DNA of 64,000 nt from Candidatus Butyricimonas faecavium. Its GTDB lineage: Bacteria; Bacteroidota; Bacteroidia; Bacteroidales; Marinifilaceae. The position numbers and the translations under genes are program-made. Every line of letters starts with the position of its first letter. Positions within the stretch are counted from its first letter, which is position 1. Of the stretch, positions 8,900 through 18,448 are shown piece after piece. The stretch lies in NCBI GenBank assembly GCA_944321125.1, contig CALUKD010000002.1, positions 267,991 through 331,990 on the forward strand, in the 5' to 3' direction. The notes below the pieces were generated by a model. The model saw only the letters and a list, made by a program, of their open reading frames with translations. It searched no databases and had not been told where the DNA came from.

Positions 8900-10276
8900 A
8901 TGAAAAATATTATATATATATTAGGGGTGATATTTTTATGTTTCTCATGTTCAAAAAAAACGACTACTGTTCATCTAAAAGGGCAACTGAAAGGAATGGC
9001 ACCGAAAGAGGTAATGTGTTATGACGGAACGGCTTCTATAGTCGGGGATAGTCGTGATATATTGATATACACAGATGAAAATGGATATTTTGATACGATT
9101 ATCGAGTTGAGTAAACCGGAGTATTTCTCTATTAGTCGGAATACACTGTACCTGACTCCGGGAGATGACTTAGAAATGGTGATTACTGAAAATAATCAAG
9201 AGGCTACTTTTAGTGGAACTGGAGCGGAAGCAAATAATTATATGAAAAAGAGATTGTTTCCGAAAGGTGGGTCTTTTTTGGAGGCAGGACGTTATGTAAG
9301 GGCTGATTTTTTTCAAACGAAGTCTACAGTTGATAGTTTGGCTGAGGTTCGTAGGCATGAATTGGCCGAATTAAAAAAGGTGTCCTCCGATTTCAAAAGA
9401 ATGGAAGAAGCCCGAATTACAGCAGATGTGGTGAATAGTTATATCAGTTATGCTTCGTATCGTAAAGATATTCGTTTTGATTGGCAAGCTTACCAGCAGG
9501 CTAGTCAAGAAGAACAGAAGAGAATCAATGAAGAGCGTCAAAAGATACGCGATGCTTACTTAACGGCGATAACTCCGGATTTGAAACGATTGTGTAAGAC
9601 ATTGACAGATACGTTGTTTTTGAATGTGGCTGTTGTGAGGGATATTCTTTCATATTCAGAGAGGGATCAATATGGTTGGTTTGAGGGAATTGAGTTACCT
9701 GAAAGAACAAAAGAACTTTATGAGGCAGTTGATAAGGTAGAAGCTTTACGTCAAGCTGTAACGGCAACAACTGTTAATCAAGCAAGGGATTTTATAGCGA
9801 GGGCAAAATATCAAGATGTGGCAACTGAAGTCCGACATAAAGCCGATCAAGCAGGGAAATTAGTGAAAGGCCAACCAGCTATTGATATTATTATAAAAGA
9901 TGTGGATGGTAATATAAAACATTTGAGTGACTTCCGAGGGAAAGTGATTTATTTGGATTTGTGGGCAACGTGGTGTGGACCTTGTATTCAGGAATCTCCG
10001 GCTTTTGAGGCACTGAGTAAAAAATATGAAGGTAAAGACATCGTTTTTTTACCTGTATCTACGGATAGCCAAATGGCAACTTGGAAATCTTATTTACAAT
10101 CGCATCATAAAGATTTACCGCAATATATTTCACAAGATCAAGCTTTGAAAGATGATTGGTGTGTGAAGTATATTCCTCGTTTTATTTTGATTGATCGGGA
10201 TTTTAAGATTGTGGATGCTTACGCACCCCGTCCATCGGAGGAGGGAATTGAAAGTTTGTTGAATTCTGTATTATAG
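8900..10276 (+). CDS. TlpA-like thiol-disulfide oxidoreductase lipoprotein (DUF4369 N-terminus)
   Basis: 458 residues with lipobox CFSC near residue 17, so it is anchored in the envelope. The N-terminal third (about 25-120) resembles DUF4369 domains of Bacteroidales thioredoxin-like proteins, the middle is charged and helical (about 135-290), and the C-terminal thioredoxin fold (about 320-458) carries the redox site WCGPC (C359, C362) and the cis-proline loop KYIPRFILID. It should reduce or exchange disulfides in the periplasm. It sits 84 bp after susD and 7 bp before a second protein of the same class. Its substrate is unknown. Confidence 0.88.
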   Translation: MKNIIYILGVIFLCFSCSKKTTTVHLKGQLKGMAPKEVMCYDGTASIVGDSRDILIYTDENGYFDTIIELSKPEYFSISRNTLYLTPGDDLEMVITENNQEATFSGTGAEANNYMKKRLFPKGGSFLEAGRYVRADFFQTKSTVDSLAEVRRHELAELKKVSSDFKRMEEARITADVVNSYISYASYRKDIRFDWQAYQQASQEEQKRINEERQKIRDAYLTAITPDLKRLCKTLTDTLFLNVAVVRDILSYSERDQYGWFEGIELPERTKELYEAVDKVEALRQAVTATTVNQARDFIARAKYQDVATEVRHKADQAGKLVKGQPAIDIIIKDVDGNIKHLSDFRGKVIYLDLWATWCGPCIQESPAFEALSKKYEGKDIVFLPVSTDSQMATWKSYLQSHHKDLPQYISQDQALKDDWCVKYIPRFILIDRDFKIVDAYAPRPSEEGIESLLNSVL

Positions 10277-10283
10277 AGAGTTT

Positions 10284-11423
10284 ATGGTTATGAAAGTAGT
10301 TTTTTTTAGTTTGATTTTTTTTGCAATATCTGCTTGTATCTCAAAGCAAAAAGTGATTACAGTGGATGCGAAAGGTTTGAATGCTGATAAGTTGTATTTG
10401 TGTGAGGTGGTTAATGAGTATTATGGGGTTCATCAGGTAATAGATTCTGCTATGATGAAGAACGAGAAATTTGTTTTTAATTTACAAGAAGGGGTAATTC
10501 CCGGGCTTTATTTTATTGGAGATACTCCGCGGCATGGTGGATATTTCTTTTTAGATGGTAATGATGTAAGACTAACATTGAGGGATGTTATTGAAAAACA
10601 AATGATTTGGGAGGTGAAAGGTTCCCCGCTAGATCAAGTTTACCGAAAGTTTAAAAAAGATGTGTATGATAAAACGTTCGGGCAGATAAAAGATTCATTG
10701 AATGATCTTTTTTATAAAGCTCGTGAGGTACAAGATCGGGAAGAGATGATGCGTATTAAAAATGAGTCCATATTTTATTATGATGAAGGAGAAAAGAAGG
10801 AACGAGTATTAGTAGACTCGTATATTCAAGAAAATAAAGCTAATCCATTTGGAATATATCTTTATTATAGTAAAGTGTTTTTACGAAAGGATTTTCCCAC
10901 GGAGAAGGAGATTACGGTTGAAAGGGAGTACATTCAAAGTTTTGGTGAGGCTGCAAAGAAGACTTCTTACGTGGGAAAGATGGAACAACAGTTGTCTCGT
11001 TACGAAAATTGTGCTATTGGACATGAAGCTCCAGAGATCGTTGGAAAAAATACTTTAGGGAACGATATAAAATTGAGTGATTTTAGGGGGAATTACGTGT
11101 TAGTTGATTTTTGGAATTCATATTGTCACTGGTGTAGAGAAGAGACTCCGGCATTGAAACGGGCATTGGAACATTTTGCCGGGAAAAACTTCAGAATACT
11201 GGGTGTGTCTTCTGATCGGGTTAAAAAACTTTGGATAGATGCGATTCATGAAGATGGTAGTTATTGGGATCATTTGATACTGGAAAAGGGAGATGATGTT
11301 ATGGAGCGTTATTGTATTAAGGGTATTCCTCATATCATTTTGGTTGGTCCGGATGGAAAAATCTTGGCGAAAGAGTTGAGGGGACAGGATCTAATAGATA
11401 TTCCGGATAAGTTTGTGAAATGA
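10284..11423 (+). CDS. Second TlpA-like thioredoxin-fold lipoprotein, atypical CHWC site
   Basis: 379 residues with signal peptide and lipobox ISAC. Like its neighbour it has a DUF4369-like N-terminus (about 20-115), a helical middle and a C-terminal thioredoxin domain (about 240-379). The active site is CHWC (C281, C284) instead of CGPC, which should change the redox potential; the cis-proline region CIKGIPHIILVGPDGKI is kept. Two start codons (10284 and 10290) are equally good. It is co-transcribed with the preceding gene (7-bp gap) and ended by a terminator. The pair may handle disulfides in proteins of the SusC/SusD system; that is inference from position. Confidence 0.85.
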   Translation: MVMKVVFFSLIFFAISACISKQKVITVDAKGLNADKLYLCEVVNEYYGVHQVIDSAMMKNEKFVFNLQEGVIPGLYFIGDTPRHGGYFFLDGNDVRLTLRDVIEKQMIWEVKGSPLDQVYRKFKKDVYDKTFGQIKDSLNDLFYKAREVQDREEMMRIKNESIFYYDEGEKKERVLVDSYIQENKANPFGIYLYYSKVFLRKDFPTEKEITVEREYIQSFGEAAKKTSYVGKMEQQLSRYENCAIGHEAPEIVGKNTLGNDIKLSDFRGNYVLVDFWNSYCHWCREETPALKRALEHFAGKNFRILGVSSDRVKKLWIDAIHEDGSYWDHLILEKGDDVMERYCIKGIPHIILVGPDGKILAKELRGQDLIDIPDKFVK

Positions 11424-11481
11424 ATGATTTGATCCAATACGATCCAATTTTTATAGAATAGTAGAATTGTAGGCTAATTAT

Positions 11482-11524
11482 AACACGAATAAAGATGAAT
11501 TATCAGCTTTATTCGTGTTTTTTT
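11482..11524 (+). terminator. Terminator of the SusC/SusD/TlpA region
   Basis: A perfect 13-bp stem, AACACGAATAAAG (11482-11494) and CTTTATTCGTGTT (11507-11519), is followed by a run of T. It separates this region from the convergent metal transporter gene. Confidence 0.85.
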
Positions 11525-11579
11525 CATAAAGATACGTGGTAAATCGACTTTCTTCGGAATAAATCTTTTTCTTATAGGA

Positions 11580-12842
11580 TTATAAGAAACTGATCAACAG
11601 CATGACATTTAATAAAGTAACAATCCCTCCGATTATATACAAAAGCCATTTCGTGTAAGTTGAATTTTTGTATTTCCCCATGACCTTGGAAGAGGAGGTG
11701 AGATAGACTTGCGTGAAGATCGTGATAGGTAGTTGTATGCTCAGAGCCATTTGCGAGTAGATTAATCCTTGAAACGGGTTGGATACGACCATGATCAAGG
11801 CAAAGGCAATAATCAAGGAAGTTAACACCCCGATGCGGGAGTGACTATCCTTGATGTCATAGGGTTCTTTGTATATCCCGGCAAAAATGGAACCAGCGGC
11901 CATGCCCGAGGTGATTGTGGAAGAAATACCGGCAAACAGTAGAGCCACGGCGAAGATCACGGAGGCATTATTTCCAAGTAACGGTGCCAACAGGGAATTG
12001 GCTTGTTCCAGTTCCGTGACGGGAGTTCCGGTCCTGAAGAATGCGGCGGCGGCTAACAGGATCATGGCACTGTTGATGGCCCAACCGATCACCATGGAGA
12101 GAATTGTGTCGGCATATTCATATCGTAATTGTTTTTTTATGACTTTATCGTCTTGGATGTTCCATTGACGGCTTTGGATAACCTCGGAGTGGAGGAATAA
12201 ATTGTGGGGCATGACTACAGCCCCAAGCACACTCATGATAACGACCATTGAACCTTCGGGGAAAGCCGGAGTAACCCAAGCGGGTAAAGCAGTATTCCAA
12301 TCTATTTCGACAAGGGAAAGCTCGTAGATAAATGATAAGCCGATGATGGAAACGAAGGCGATAATCCATTTCTCGATAACCCGGTACGTGTTTGTAAACA
12401 ACATGATAACAACGAAGACCAACACAAGTATTGACCCGGCTCGGATCGGGATGTTGAATAACATTTGCAGGGCGATGGCTCCACCCAAAATCTCAGCCAA
12501 TGAGGTGGAGACGGAGGCGAGCATCGCCGAGTAGAGTATTCCTTTGGCATAACGGGGTTTCAGGTACTCGCTGGCAGCTTCCGAAAGGCATAGGCCGGAG
12601 GCAATCCCAAGGTGGGCAACGTTATGCTGCAACACAATCAGCATAACAGTGGACAGGGTGACCATCCATAATAGAGAGTAACCGAATTCAGCTCCGGCGG
12701 CTAGGTTGGAAGCCCAGTTTCCCGGATCAATGAAGCCCACGGTGACTAATAGACCGGGACCGATGTATTTGAATATTTCTAATCCCCCGAGTTTGGGGGT
12801 ATGTTTTGCTGTATTTAGTAGTTCCTTGAATTGTTTAAACAT
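11580..12842 (-). CDS. Nramp-family divalent metal (Mn2+/Fe2+) transporter
   Basis: A 420-residue inner-membrane protein with about 11 membrane segments, the normal size for bacterial MntH-type Nramp. The metal-binding signatures are present: DPGNW in the first helix (D39-N42) and MPHNLFLHS in helix 6. It imports Mn2+ or Fe2+ with protons. The ATG at 12842 (MFKQFKELLN) is preferred over an upstream in-frame TTG. It is divergent from the cation exchanger at 12992, with a 149-bp AT-rich spacer containing loose AACTTTTAACTTTT repeats on both sides. No Fur or MntR operator was recognised. Confidence 0.9.
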   Translation of the reverse strand: MFKQFKELLNTAKHTPKLGGLEIFKYIGPGLLVTVGFIDPGNWASNLAAGAEFGYSLLWMVTLSTVMLIVLQHNVAHLGIASGLCLSEAASEYLKPRYAKGILYSAMLASVSTSLAEILGGAIALQMLFNIPIRAGSILVLVFVVIMLFTNTYRVIEKWIIAFVSIIGLSFIYELSLVEIDWNTALPAWVTPAFPEGSMVVIMSVLGAVVMPHNLFLHSEVIQSRQWNIQDDKVIKKQLRYEYADTILSMVIGWAINSAMILLAAAAFFRTGTPVTELEQANSLLAPLLGNNASVIFAVALLFAGISSTITSGMAAGSIFAGIYKEPYDIKDSHSRIGVLTSLIIAFALIMVVSNPFQGLIYSQMALSIQLPITIFTQVYLTSSSKVMGKYKNSTYTKWLLYIIGGIVTLLNVMLLISFL

Positions 12843-12991
12843 ATTGTTCAAGTTAAAAGCTAAAAACTAAAGGTTAAAAAACGATCGTGTAATTTTATTA
12901 TTATTTTTGAGACTTCAAAAATACGAATAACGATGAATATTTGTTCTCGTAATCGTGAACTTTTAGTATTAACTTTTAACTTTTGATTTTC

Positions 12992-13921
12992 ATGTCGATT
13001 CCTGTACTTCTCGTGGTGATCTCTTTGGTTGTGCTTTATTTTGGGGCTGATTTTCTGGTAAAAGGTAGTTCGTCATTGGCCGTGCGTTTTGGAATATCTC
13101 CTTTGGTTGTCGGTTTGACTGTAGTGGCTTTTGGGACAAGTGCACCGGAGTTGTTAGTTAGCGTGCAGTCAGCGTTAGAAGGTAATTCGGGGATTGCTGT
13201 GGGGAACGTGATGGGGTCTAATATATTTAATGTTTGCGCTATTCTTGGTATTTCGGCTATGATTTACCCGTTGCGAGTGAATCCTCGGTTGATTCGTTTG
13301 GATGCGCCACTGATGTTGGTGACCACATTGTTGTTCGTGGGAATATTTCGTAACGGGAATTTTGGAAGATGGGCCGGTATTTTGTTTTTTGCCGGAATAT
13401 GTGTTTATATGATTTATTGTGTGTATAAGGCCAAGCGGGGAGAGGTGGTTGAGGGAGATGAGGAAATTAAACCTACGAAGAGTTGGGTTTTGGATATATT
13501 GTTGGTAATTGCGGGACTTGCCTTGTTGGTATGGGGATCGGGCTTGCTCGTTGATAATGCAGTGATTATCGCAAAGGCCTTGGGCTGGAGTGAGGCGGTA
13601 ATTGGGTTGACAATCGTGGCTGCAGGAACAAGTATGCCGGAACTGGCGACGTCCGTGGTAGCAGCATTGAAGAAACGTACGGATATAGCTATCGGTAATG
13701 TGATTGGTTCGAATATATTCAATCTTTTGGCTGTTTTAGGATTAACCGCCACGATAGCTCCTGTGGAAACCAACCAAATTAATTGGACAGATATGTTGGT
13801 GATGCTTGGAACTTCTTTACTTCTTTTACCTTTTATGCGTACAGGGTTCAAGCTTGGACGGGGGGAGGGAGTGGTGTTGTTTGTTATTTATATTGCTTAT
13901 ACGGTATATTTACTTGTTTAG
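12992..13921 (+). CDS. CaCA-family Na+/Ca2+-type cation exchanger
   Basis: A 309-residue, about ten-helix inner-membrane antiporter of the YrbG/CaCA family. The two internally duplicated alpha-repeats are clear: GTSAPELLVSV with GNVMGSNIFN near 45-80, and GTSMPELATSV with GNVIGSNIFN near 210-245, in opposite membrane orientation. The acidic residues of the PEL motifs bind Ca2+ in this family. It should export Ca2+ (or another cation) against Na+ or H+. An ATG at 12992 is used; an in-frame TTG lies three codons upstream. It converges on the acyl-CoA ligase gene, with a long perfect palindrome between them. Confidence 0.9.
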   Translation: MSIPVLLVVISLVVLYFGADFLVKGSSSLAVRFGISPLVVGLTVVAFGTSAPELLVSVQSALEGNSGIAVGNVMGSNIFNVCAILGISAMIYPLRVNPRLIRLDAPLMLVTTLLFVGIFRNGNFGRWAGILFFAGICVYMIYCVYKAKRGEVVEGDEEIKPTKSWVLDILLVIAGLALLVWGSGLLVDNAVIIAKALGWSEAVIGLTIVAAGTSMPELATSVVAALKKRTDIAIGNVIGSNIFNLLAVLGLTATIAPVETNQINWTDMLVMLGTSLLLLPFMRTGFKLGRGEGVVLFVIYIAYTVYLLV

Positions 13922-13988
13922 GAATTATTTGTTAGAGTATGACAACCTTGCGGTGAGAAAAGTATAACTTCTTTCTTTGATGTAGATT

Positions 13989-14024
13989 TTTATATCAATA
14001 ACGGTTAACCGTTATTGATATAAG
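13989..14024. repeat. 36-bp perfect palindrome between convergent genes
   Basis: The 36 bases read the same on both strands, centred on GGTTAACC (14003-14010), with no loop. It overlaps the last codons and stop of the minus-strand acyl-CoA ligase. There is no downstream T-run on either strand, so it is not a classical terminator, although RNA from either side would fold back strongly. Confidence 0.8.
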
Positions 14025-15661
14025 AACCGTTTAATACTTTTCTTGGGAGTTTTTTCGAACTCTTCGTTGTATATCGTAATTTTTGCGATCTGGCTGTATG
14101 CCGGGAGGGTTTCATTTACTTGTTTCCGGTTTTCTTCCATGATAGCGATGATGGCCTCGTCCGAGTTTTTATTGTCGGCATTGATGGCCTCGAAGTCGGG
14201 ATAGATAAGAGCGGTGAGTTTGCCTTCTTTTTCGACAACGATGGATTCGCATACGTAGGGAAGGTTATTCAGATGATCCTCGATTTCTTCCGGGTAGATA
14301 TTCTGGCCACTGGGACCGAGAATCATGTTTTTGCTGCGTCCCTTGATGAAAAGATTACCTTCTTCGTCAATCAGTCCAAGGTCTCCCGTGCGGAGCCAAC
14401 CATCGGGTGTGAATGCGGCTTGTGTGGCAGCTTCGTTTTTGTAATACCCGATCATAAGGTTATCACCTTTGGCAAGAATTTCCCCAACGATATGCGCCGG
14501 ATCGGGGGAATCTATTTTTAGTTGCATACGGGGTGCCGCTCTTCCGCAGGAACCTTTTTTAAAGGTTTCCCATCCGGCGTACGAGAGAATCGGCCCGCAT
14601 TCGGTCATACCGTAGCCCACGGTATACGGAAAATTTATCGAGTGTAGGAATTCTTCTACTTCTTTGTTCAGAGCAGCCCCGCCAACGATGAGTTCTTTGA
14701 AATTACCGCCGAAGGCATCGATGACTTTCTGACGAATGGAATTCTTCACTTTCTTGTCGAGTAACGGCAGGTTAAGCATAAGTTTTATCAGTGGTTTTTC
14801 CAGAGCCGGGAATACCTTTTTCCGAATAATCTTTTCAATAATCAAGGGTACGGAAATAATCAGGTTGGGTCTTACCGTGGAAAAGGCGTCTGCAATAATT
14901 TTGGGTGACGGGGTTCTCGTTAGGAAAAATACGTGAGCCCCGCTAGCAAATTCGTAGATAAACTCGAAAGCCAATCCGTACATATGTGCCATGGGGAGCA
15001 TAGATATAACCTGTTCTCCGGGTAATTTCCCGAATACCCCGAAAGCAAACGTGAGGTTTGACCAAAGGCTGCGATAAGGGAGCATAACTCCTTTCGAGAA
15101 ACTGGTGGTTCCTGACGTATAATTAATGATGGCAAGTTCTTCCGGTTTGTCATACGTGTAGGTCACGTCTTCCGGGCGGAATCGGTCAGGATATTTCTTT
15201 CCGAATAACTCGTTCAGGCGTTCCCGTGCGTGCGTTAACATTTTACTACGTGATACGAGTATTGAATTGTCTTCTAGACTTAGAATGCCTTCCAGCGCTT
15301 CCATCGAAGCTTCGTTCAATCCTTCCCATACGACGCTACCCACGAAAAGCAGGCGTGCCTCGGAATGGTTTACAATGTTATGTATGTTATCCGGTTTAAA
15401 TTCGTTCAAGATGGGAACTACGATAGCCCCATAAGTGAGTGTGGCGAGGAATGCAATTCCCCAATTCGTGGAATTTCTCCCACATAACGCAATTTTATCT
15501 CCTTTTTTAATGCCTGCGTGTTCGAAAAGAATATGTAATTTTTCTATTTTTCGAGCCACATCCTTGTAGTTACAATTTATTCCGTGATAGTCGGTCAGTG
15601 CCGGACGATCCCAGTTTTCCTTGATACTACTCTCTATATAATATATAAAACTTTCTTCCAT
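14012..15661 (-). CDS. AMP-dependent acyl-CoA ligase (long-chain fatty acid type), copy 1
   Basis: A 549-residue member of the ANL superfamily. It activates a carboxylic acid with ATP to an acyl-adenylate and transfers it to CoA. Motifs: P-loop YTSGTTSFSK (181-190), the acyl-site region GYGMTECGP, the hinge/adenylate motif DGWLRTGDLG and KGRSKNMIL, and the catalytic lysine region near the C-terminus (KTPKKSIKR). It most resembles FadD/AcsL-like ligases. A paralogue of nearly the same length lies 1 kb upstream, and the two share most motif residues. The 3' end is inside a perfect palindrome. The exact acyl chain is unknown. Confidence 0.88.
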   Translation of the reverse strand: MEESFIYYIESSIKENWDRPALTDYHGINCNYKDVARKIEKLHILFEHAGIKKGDKIALCGRNSTNWGIAFLATLTYGAIVVPILNEFKPDNIHNIVNHSEARLLFVGSVVWEGLNEASMEALEGILSLEDNSILVSRSKMLTHARERLNELFGKKYPDRFRPEDVTYTYDKPEELAIINYTSGTTSFSKGVMLPYRSLWSNLTFAFGVFGKLPGEQVISMLPMAHMYGLAFEFIYEFASGAHVFFLTRTPSPKIIADAFSTVRPNLIISVPLIIEKIIRKKVFPALEKPLIKLMLNLPLLDKKVKNSIRQKVIDAFGGNFKELIVGGAALNKEVEEFLHSINFPYTVGYGMTECGPILSYAGWETFKKGSCGRAAPRMQLKIDSPDPAHIVGEILAKGDNLMIGYYKNEAATQAAFTPDGWLRTGDLGLIDEEGNLFIKGRSKNMILGPSGQNIYPEEIEDHLNNLPYVCESIVVEKEGKLTALIYPDFEAINADNKNSDEAIIAIMEENRKQVNETLPAYSQIAKITIYNEEFEKTPKKSIKRFLYQ

Positions 15662-15725
15662 TTGTCAGTATACTATCAAACAAATGTCAAAGTTACAAAT
15701 ATTTTTCGATATTTCGAGGCGAGGG

Positions 15726-15781
15726 AGGAAAAGTTCCGGCGTTCAGAAGGTCTATAAACCTTGTGAACACCGGAACTTTAT
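15726..15781 (-). terminator. Terminator-like hairpin after the DUF4251 gene
   Basis: AAAGTTCCGG (15730-15739) pairs with CCGGAACTTT (15770-15779), extended by GTTCA (15741-15745) with TGAAC (15764-15768). On the minus strand it is followed by TTTTCC. The loop contains TCTATAAACC, a version of a repeat also seen near 22.6 and 59.2 kb. Confidence 0.65.
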
Positions 15782-15789
15782 GAACTTAT

Positions 15790-16371
15790 TTATATTCCCA
15801 GAACCTTTCTTTTGTCCTCCGGAATCGGGGTAAGGTCGCCGCCATAGGAGATACTAGCCCGGTTATTGCTGGTCACGTTGACGCTGCATTTCCCGTTGCC
15901 GTAGACTTCTATGTAGAAGTTGAAAACATCGTTATGGTTTCTCACGTTGAATTTGTATTCGATGTAATGTTTTTTACGTTTGTTAATCACCTTGAATGAT
16001 TCGTTTTCTATTTTTGCCTTTTCAAATTCGATTCCACCGCCTTGTCCGTATTCCGTGGAGTAAGCCCGTCCGAAGAATGGCAGATGTCCCGTGGCCACGG
16101 AGTCAAGGATAAAGAGTTGTCCCTCGTTAGTAGCTAGAGAAACGTAACCTTCGCCACCAATGCGTTTTTGCCCGTATTTGGAGTTGATGGTGATGCTACT
16201 GTTCCCTGTTGGGAAAGCTTGGTCTACTTCGATGTAGAATTCACGGCTTTTCATGAGTTGTTCGATTTTGGCGATACCCGCGGTGTCGCTCTTCTGTTTC
16301 TTTTCACCCATTGTGAAAAGGCAGGTAAAAAGAAGTATTCCTATTGGAATGATTGTTTTCAGTGTTTTCAT
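15790..16371 (-). CDS. DUF4251-family exported protein
   Basis: 193 residues with a clear signal peptide (about 1-22). The body matches the Bacteroidales DUF4251 family: KSREFYIEVDQAFPTG near the N-terminus, then GGEGYVSLATNEGQLFILDSVATGHLPFFGRAYSTEYG, and a C-terminal beta-rich part with NNRASISYGGDLTPI. These are small periplasmic or surface beta-sheet proteins of unknown function. It lies between two acyl-CoA ligase paralogues on the same strand and has its own terminator, so a link to lipid metabolism is only suggested by position. Confidence 0.82.
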   Translation of the reverse strand: MKTLKTIIPIGILLFTCLFTMGEKKQKSDTAGIAKIEQLMKSREFYIEVDQAFPTGNSSITINSKYGQKRIGGEGYVSLATNEGQLFILDSVATGHLPFFGRAYSTEYGQGGGIEFEKAKIENESFKVINKRKKHYIEYKFNVRNHNDVFNFYIEVYGNGKCSVNVTSNNRASISYGGDLTPIPEDKRKVLGI

Positions 16372-16534
16372 GTTCTTGTTGTTTTTTCGTGAATATAAAT
16401 GTTATTTTAATGTATAGCAAATCATGTACCATGAGCCATAATTTGCTGTATGGATCCACAATATAGTAAAAATAAGGGATATGTGCAAATGGGAATATCC
16501 GCACCGTTACATTGGGGCGTATTCTTGTGTCTAT

Positions 16535-16568
16535 TTCCCCTCCTGTGTAAAGGAGGGGTTAGGGGAGG
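16535..16568. repeat. Dispersed G/C hairpin repeat, copy 1
   Basis: CCCCTCC-TGTGTAAA-GGAGGGG followed by TTAGGGGAGG. The same plan, C-block then TGTGTAA then G-block then TTAG and a second G-block, occurs at 23788-23822. Probably a palindromic intergenic repeat family of this genome. Confidence 0.6.
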
Positions 16569-16615
16569 TTGTTAAGGCGAAAACCTTGTGTGTTGGTAAT
16601 CTGAAATTATCAGGT

Positions 16616-18262
16616 TTACGAGTATAAATACCGTTTGATACTCCGTTTGGGAGTCTTCTCGAATTCCTCGTCATGAATTTCTATTCGGGCAATTTGGCTG
16701 TATGCCGGGATCTGCTGGTTGATCAGTTTGCGTGTATCGTGAATGATTTTGAGAAGTGAATCTCGGGATATTTTATTTTGTTTCATGGCCTCGGCGTCAG
16801 GATAGACGAGAGCTACTAGTTTACCATCTCTTTCGATCACAAGAGATTCGGCGATATAGGGCTGGGCGTTGAGCAGATCTTCGATTTCTTCAGGATAGAT
16901 GTTTTGCCCGCTGGGACCGAGGATGAGGCTTTTACTACGGCCTTTGATGTAAAGGTATCCGTCCGGGTCCATCACGCCTAGGTCTCCCGTGTGGAGCCAT
17001 CCGTCGGAAGAAAGTACGGTGTTGGATGCTTCCGGGTTGTTGTAATACCCATCCATGACGTTCATGCCTTTGGTGAGGATTTCTCCAACTTGGTTGAATG
17101 GGTCAGGCGAGTCTATACGGATTTCCATGCGGTCCACGGCTTTCCCGCAGGAGGTGGGCCGGAACGTTTGCCAGTGATCGAAAGCGATGGCAGGTCCACA
17201 TTCGGTCATGCCGTAGCCTACGGTATAGGGAAATTTCACAGAGTGTAGGAATACCTCGACTTCTTTATTGAGGGCAGCTCCCCCGACGGCGAGTAACTTG
17301 AAGCGTCCTCCGAAAGCGTCAAGGAGCTGTCGTTTGATTTTGTTGCGGATTTTTTCCCGGATAACGGGCATTTTTAACATTAGTTTGATATGGAATTTTT
17401 CCAGTTGTGGGAATACCCGACTTTTGATGATTTTCTCTATAATTAGGGGTACGGCAACGATCAGGTGCGGGCGGATGTCTGCAAAGACTTCCCCCAGTAT
17501 CTTGGGCGAGGGCATTTTTTGCAGGAAGTGGATATGTATTCCGCTGGCGAAGGGGTAAATGAATTCGAAGGCTAGCCCGTACATATGGGCCATAGTAAGG
17601 ATGGAGACGAGTTTCTCGCCCGGCGTATAACCCATTTGATCAAGGGCATAGCGGAGGTTGGACCACATGCTGCGATAGGGGAGCATCACTCCTTTGGGCG
17701 AGCTGGTAGTGCCCGACGTGTAGTTGATCATGGCCAGCTCTTCCGGTTGTTCGGTGCGGTAATGTATGTTATCAGTTTGTAATTCTTCGGGATATTGAAT
17801 TTTGAACAGAATTTCCAATCGGGGTGCGGTTTCGGCGAGTACTGCATTGCGAGAGAAAATTACGGAATAATCTGTCATGGCTATAACTCCGTCCAAGGCG
17901 GGCATACTTTCGTGGTCTATGTTATCCCACACGGATTTTCCCACGAAAAGGAGCCGGGCTCCGGAGTGGTTGATGATGTGGTGGATCGTGTCGGGTTTGA
18001 ACTCGTTGAGGATGGGAACGGCCACGGCCCCGTAAGTGAGTGTGGCAAGGAAGACTATTCCCCAGTTGGACGTGTTACGACTGCATAGCGCTATTTTATC
18101 TCCCCGTTGAATGCCGCTTTTCTCGAAAAGGATATGTAGTTTTTCGATCCATCGTGCCACATCTTTATAATTATGCTCTACACCCTCGTAATCCGTTAGG
18201 GAAGGAAGGTTCCAATGTTCTTTTATACTGTGTTCTATAAGTTTTAAGAAGCTCGTTTCCAT
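16616..18262 (-). CDS. AMP-dependent acyl-CoA ligase (long-chain fatty acid type), copy 2
   Basis: 548 residues, colinear with the ligase at 14012-15661: the N-terminal NYKDVAR, P-loop YTSGTTSSPK (181-190), GYGMTECGP, DGWLHTGDLG, KGRSKSLIL and C-terminal KTPKRSIKRYLY all sit at matching positions. The P-loop here has the usual SPK, whereas copy 1 has FSK. It should form acyl-CoA from a fatty acid, ATP and CoA. Tandem duplication followed by divergence is the simplest origin; the two may prefer different chain lengths. About 350 bp with a G/C repeat separate it from the DUF4251 gene downstream. Confidence 0.88.
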   Translation of the reverse strand: METSFLKLIEHSIKEHWNLPSLTDYEGVEHNYKDVARWIEKLHILFEKSGIQRGDKIALCSRNTSNWGIVFLATLTYGAVAVPILNEFKPDTIHHIINHSGARLLFVGKSVWDNIDHESMPALDGVIAMTDYSVIFSRNAVLAETAPRLEILFKIQYPEELQTDNIHYRTEQPEELAMINYTSGTTSSPKGVMLPYRSMWSNLRYALDQMGYTPGEKLVSILTMAHMYGLAFEFIYPFASGIHIHFLQKMPSPKILGEVFADIRPHLIVAVPLIIEKIIKSRVFPQLEKFHIKLMLKMPVIREKIRNKIKRQLLDAFGGRFKLLAVGGAALNKEVEVFLHSVKFPYTVGYGMTECGPAIAFDHWQTFRPTSCGKAVDRMEIRIDSPDPFNQVGEILTKGMNVMDGYYNNPEASNTVLSSDGWLHTGDLGVMDPDGYLYIKGRSKSLILGPSGQNIYPEEIEDLLNAQPYIAESLVIERDGKLVALVYPDAEAMKQNKISRDSLLKIIHDTRKLINQQIPAYSQIARIEIHDEEFEKTPKRSIKRYLYS

Positions 18263-18448
18263 AACATTATATGATTAATATTCTTTTTATTTATACTGAG
18301 AATTAACTTGAAATGTTTGGAATTTATATACGAGTTTACAGTTTTCAACTTCTTCTCCTCTCCGCCGTCTTGAGAGCATTTTGGATACACTTGACATGAG
18401 ATTCTGGAGGAGCTTTAAATATGAAAATAGGTTTTCGATGGATTTGTG

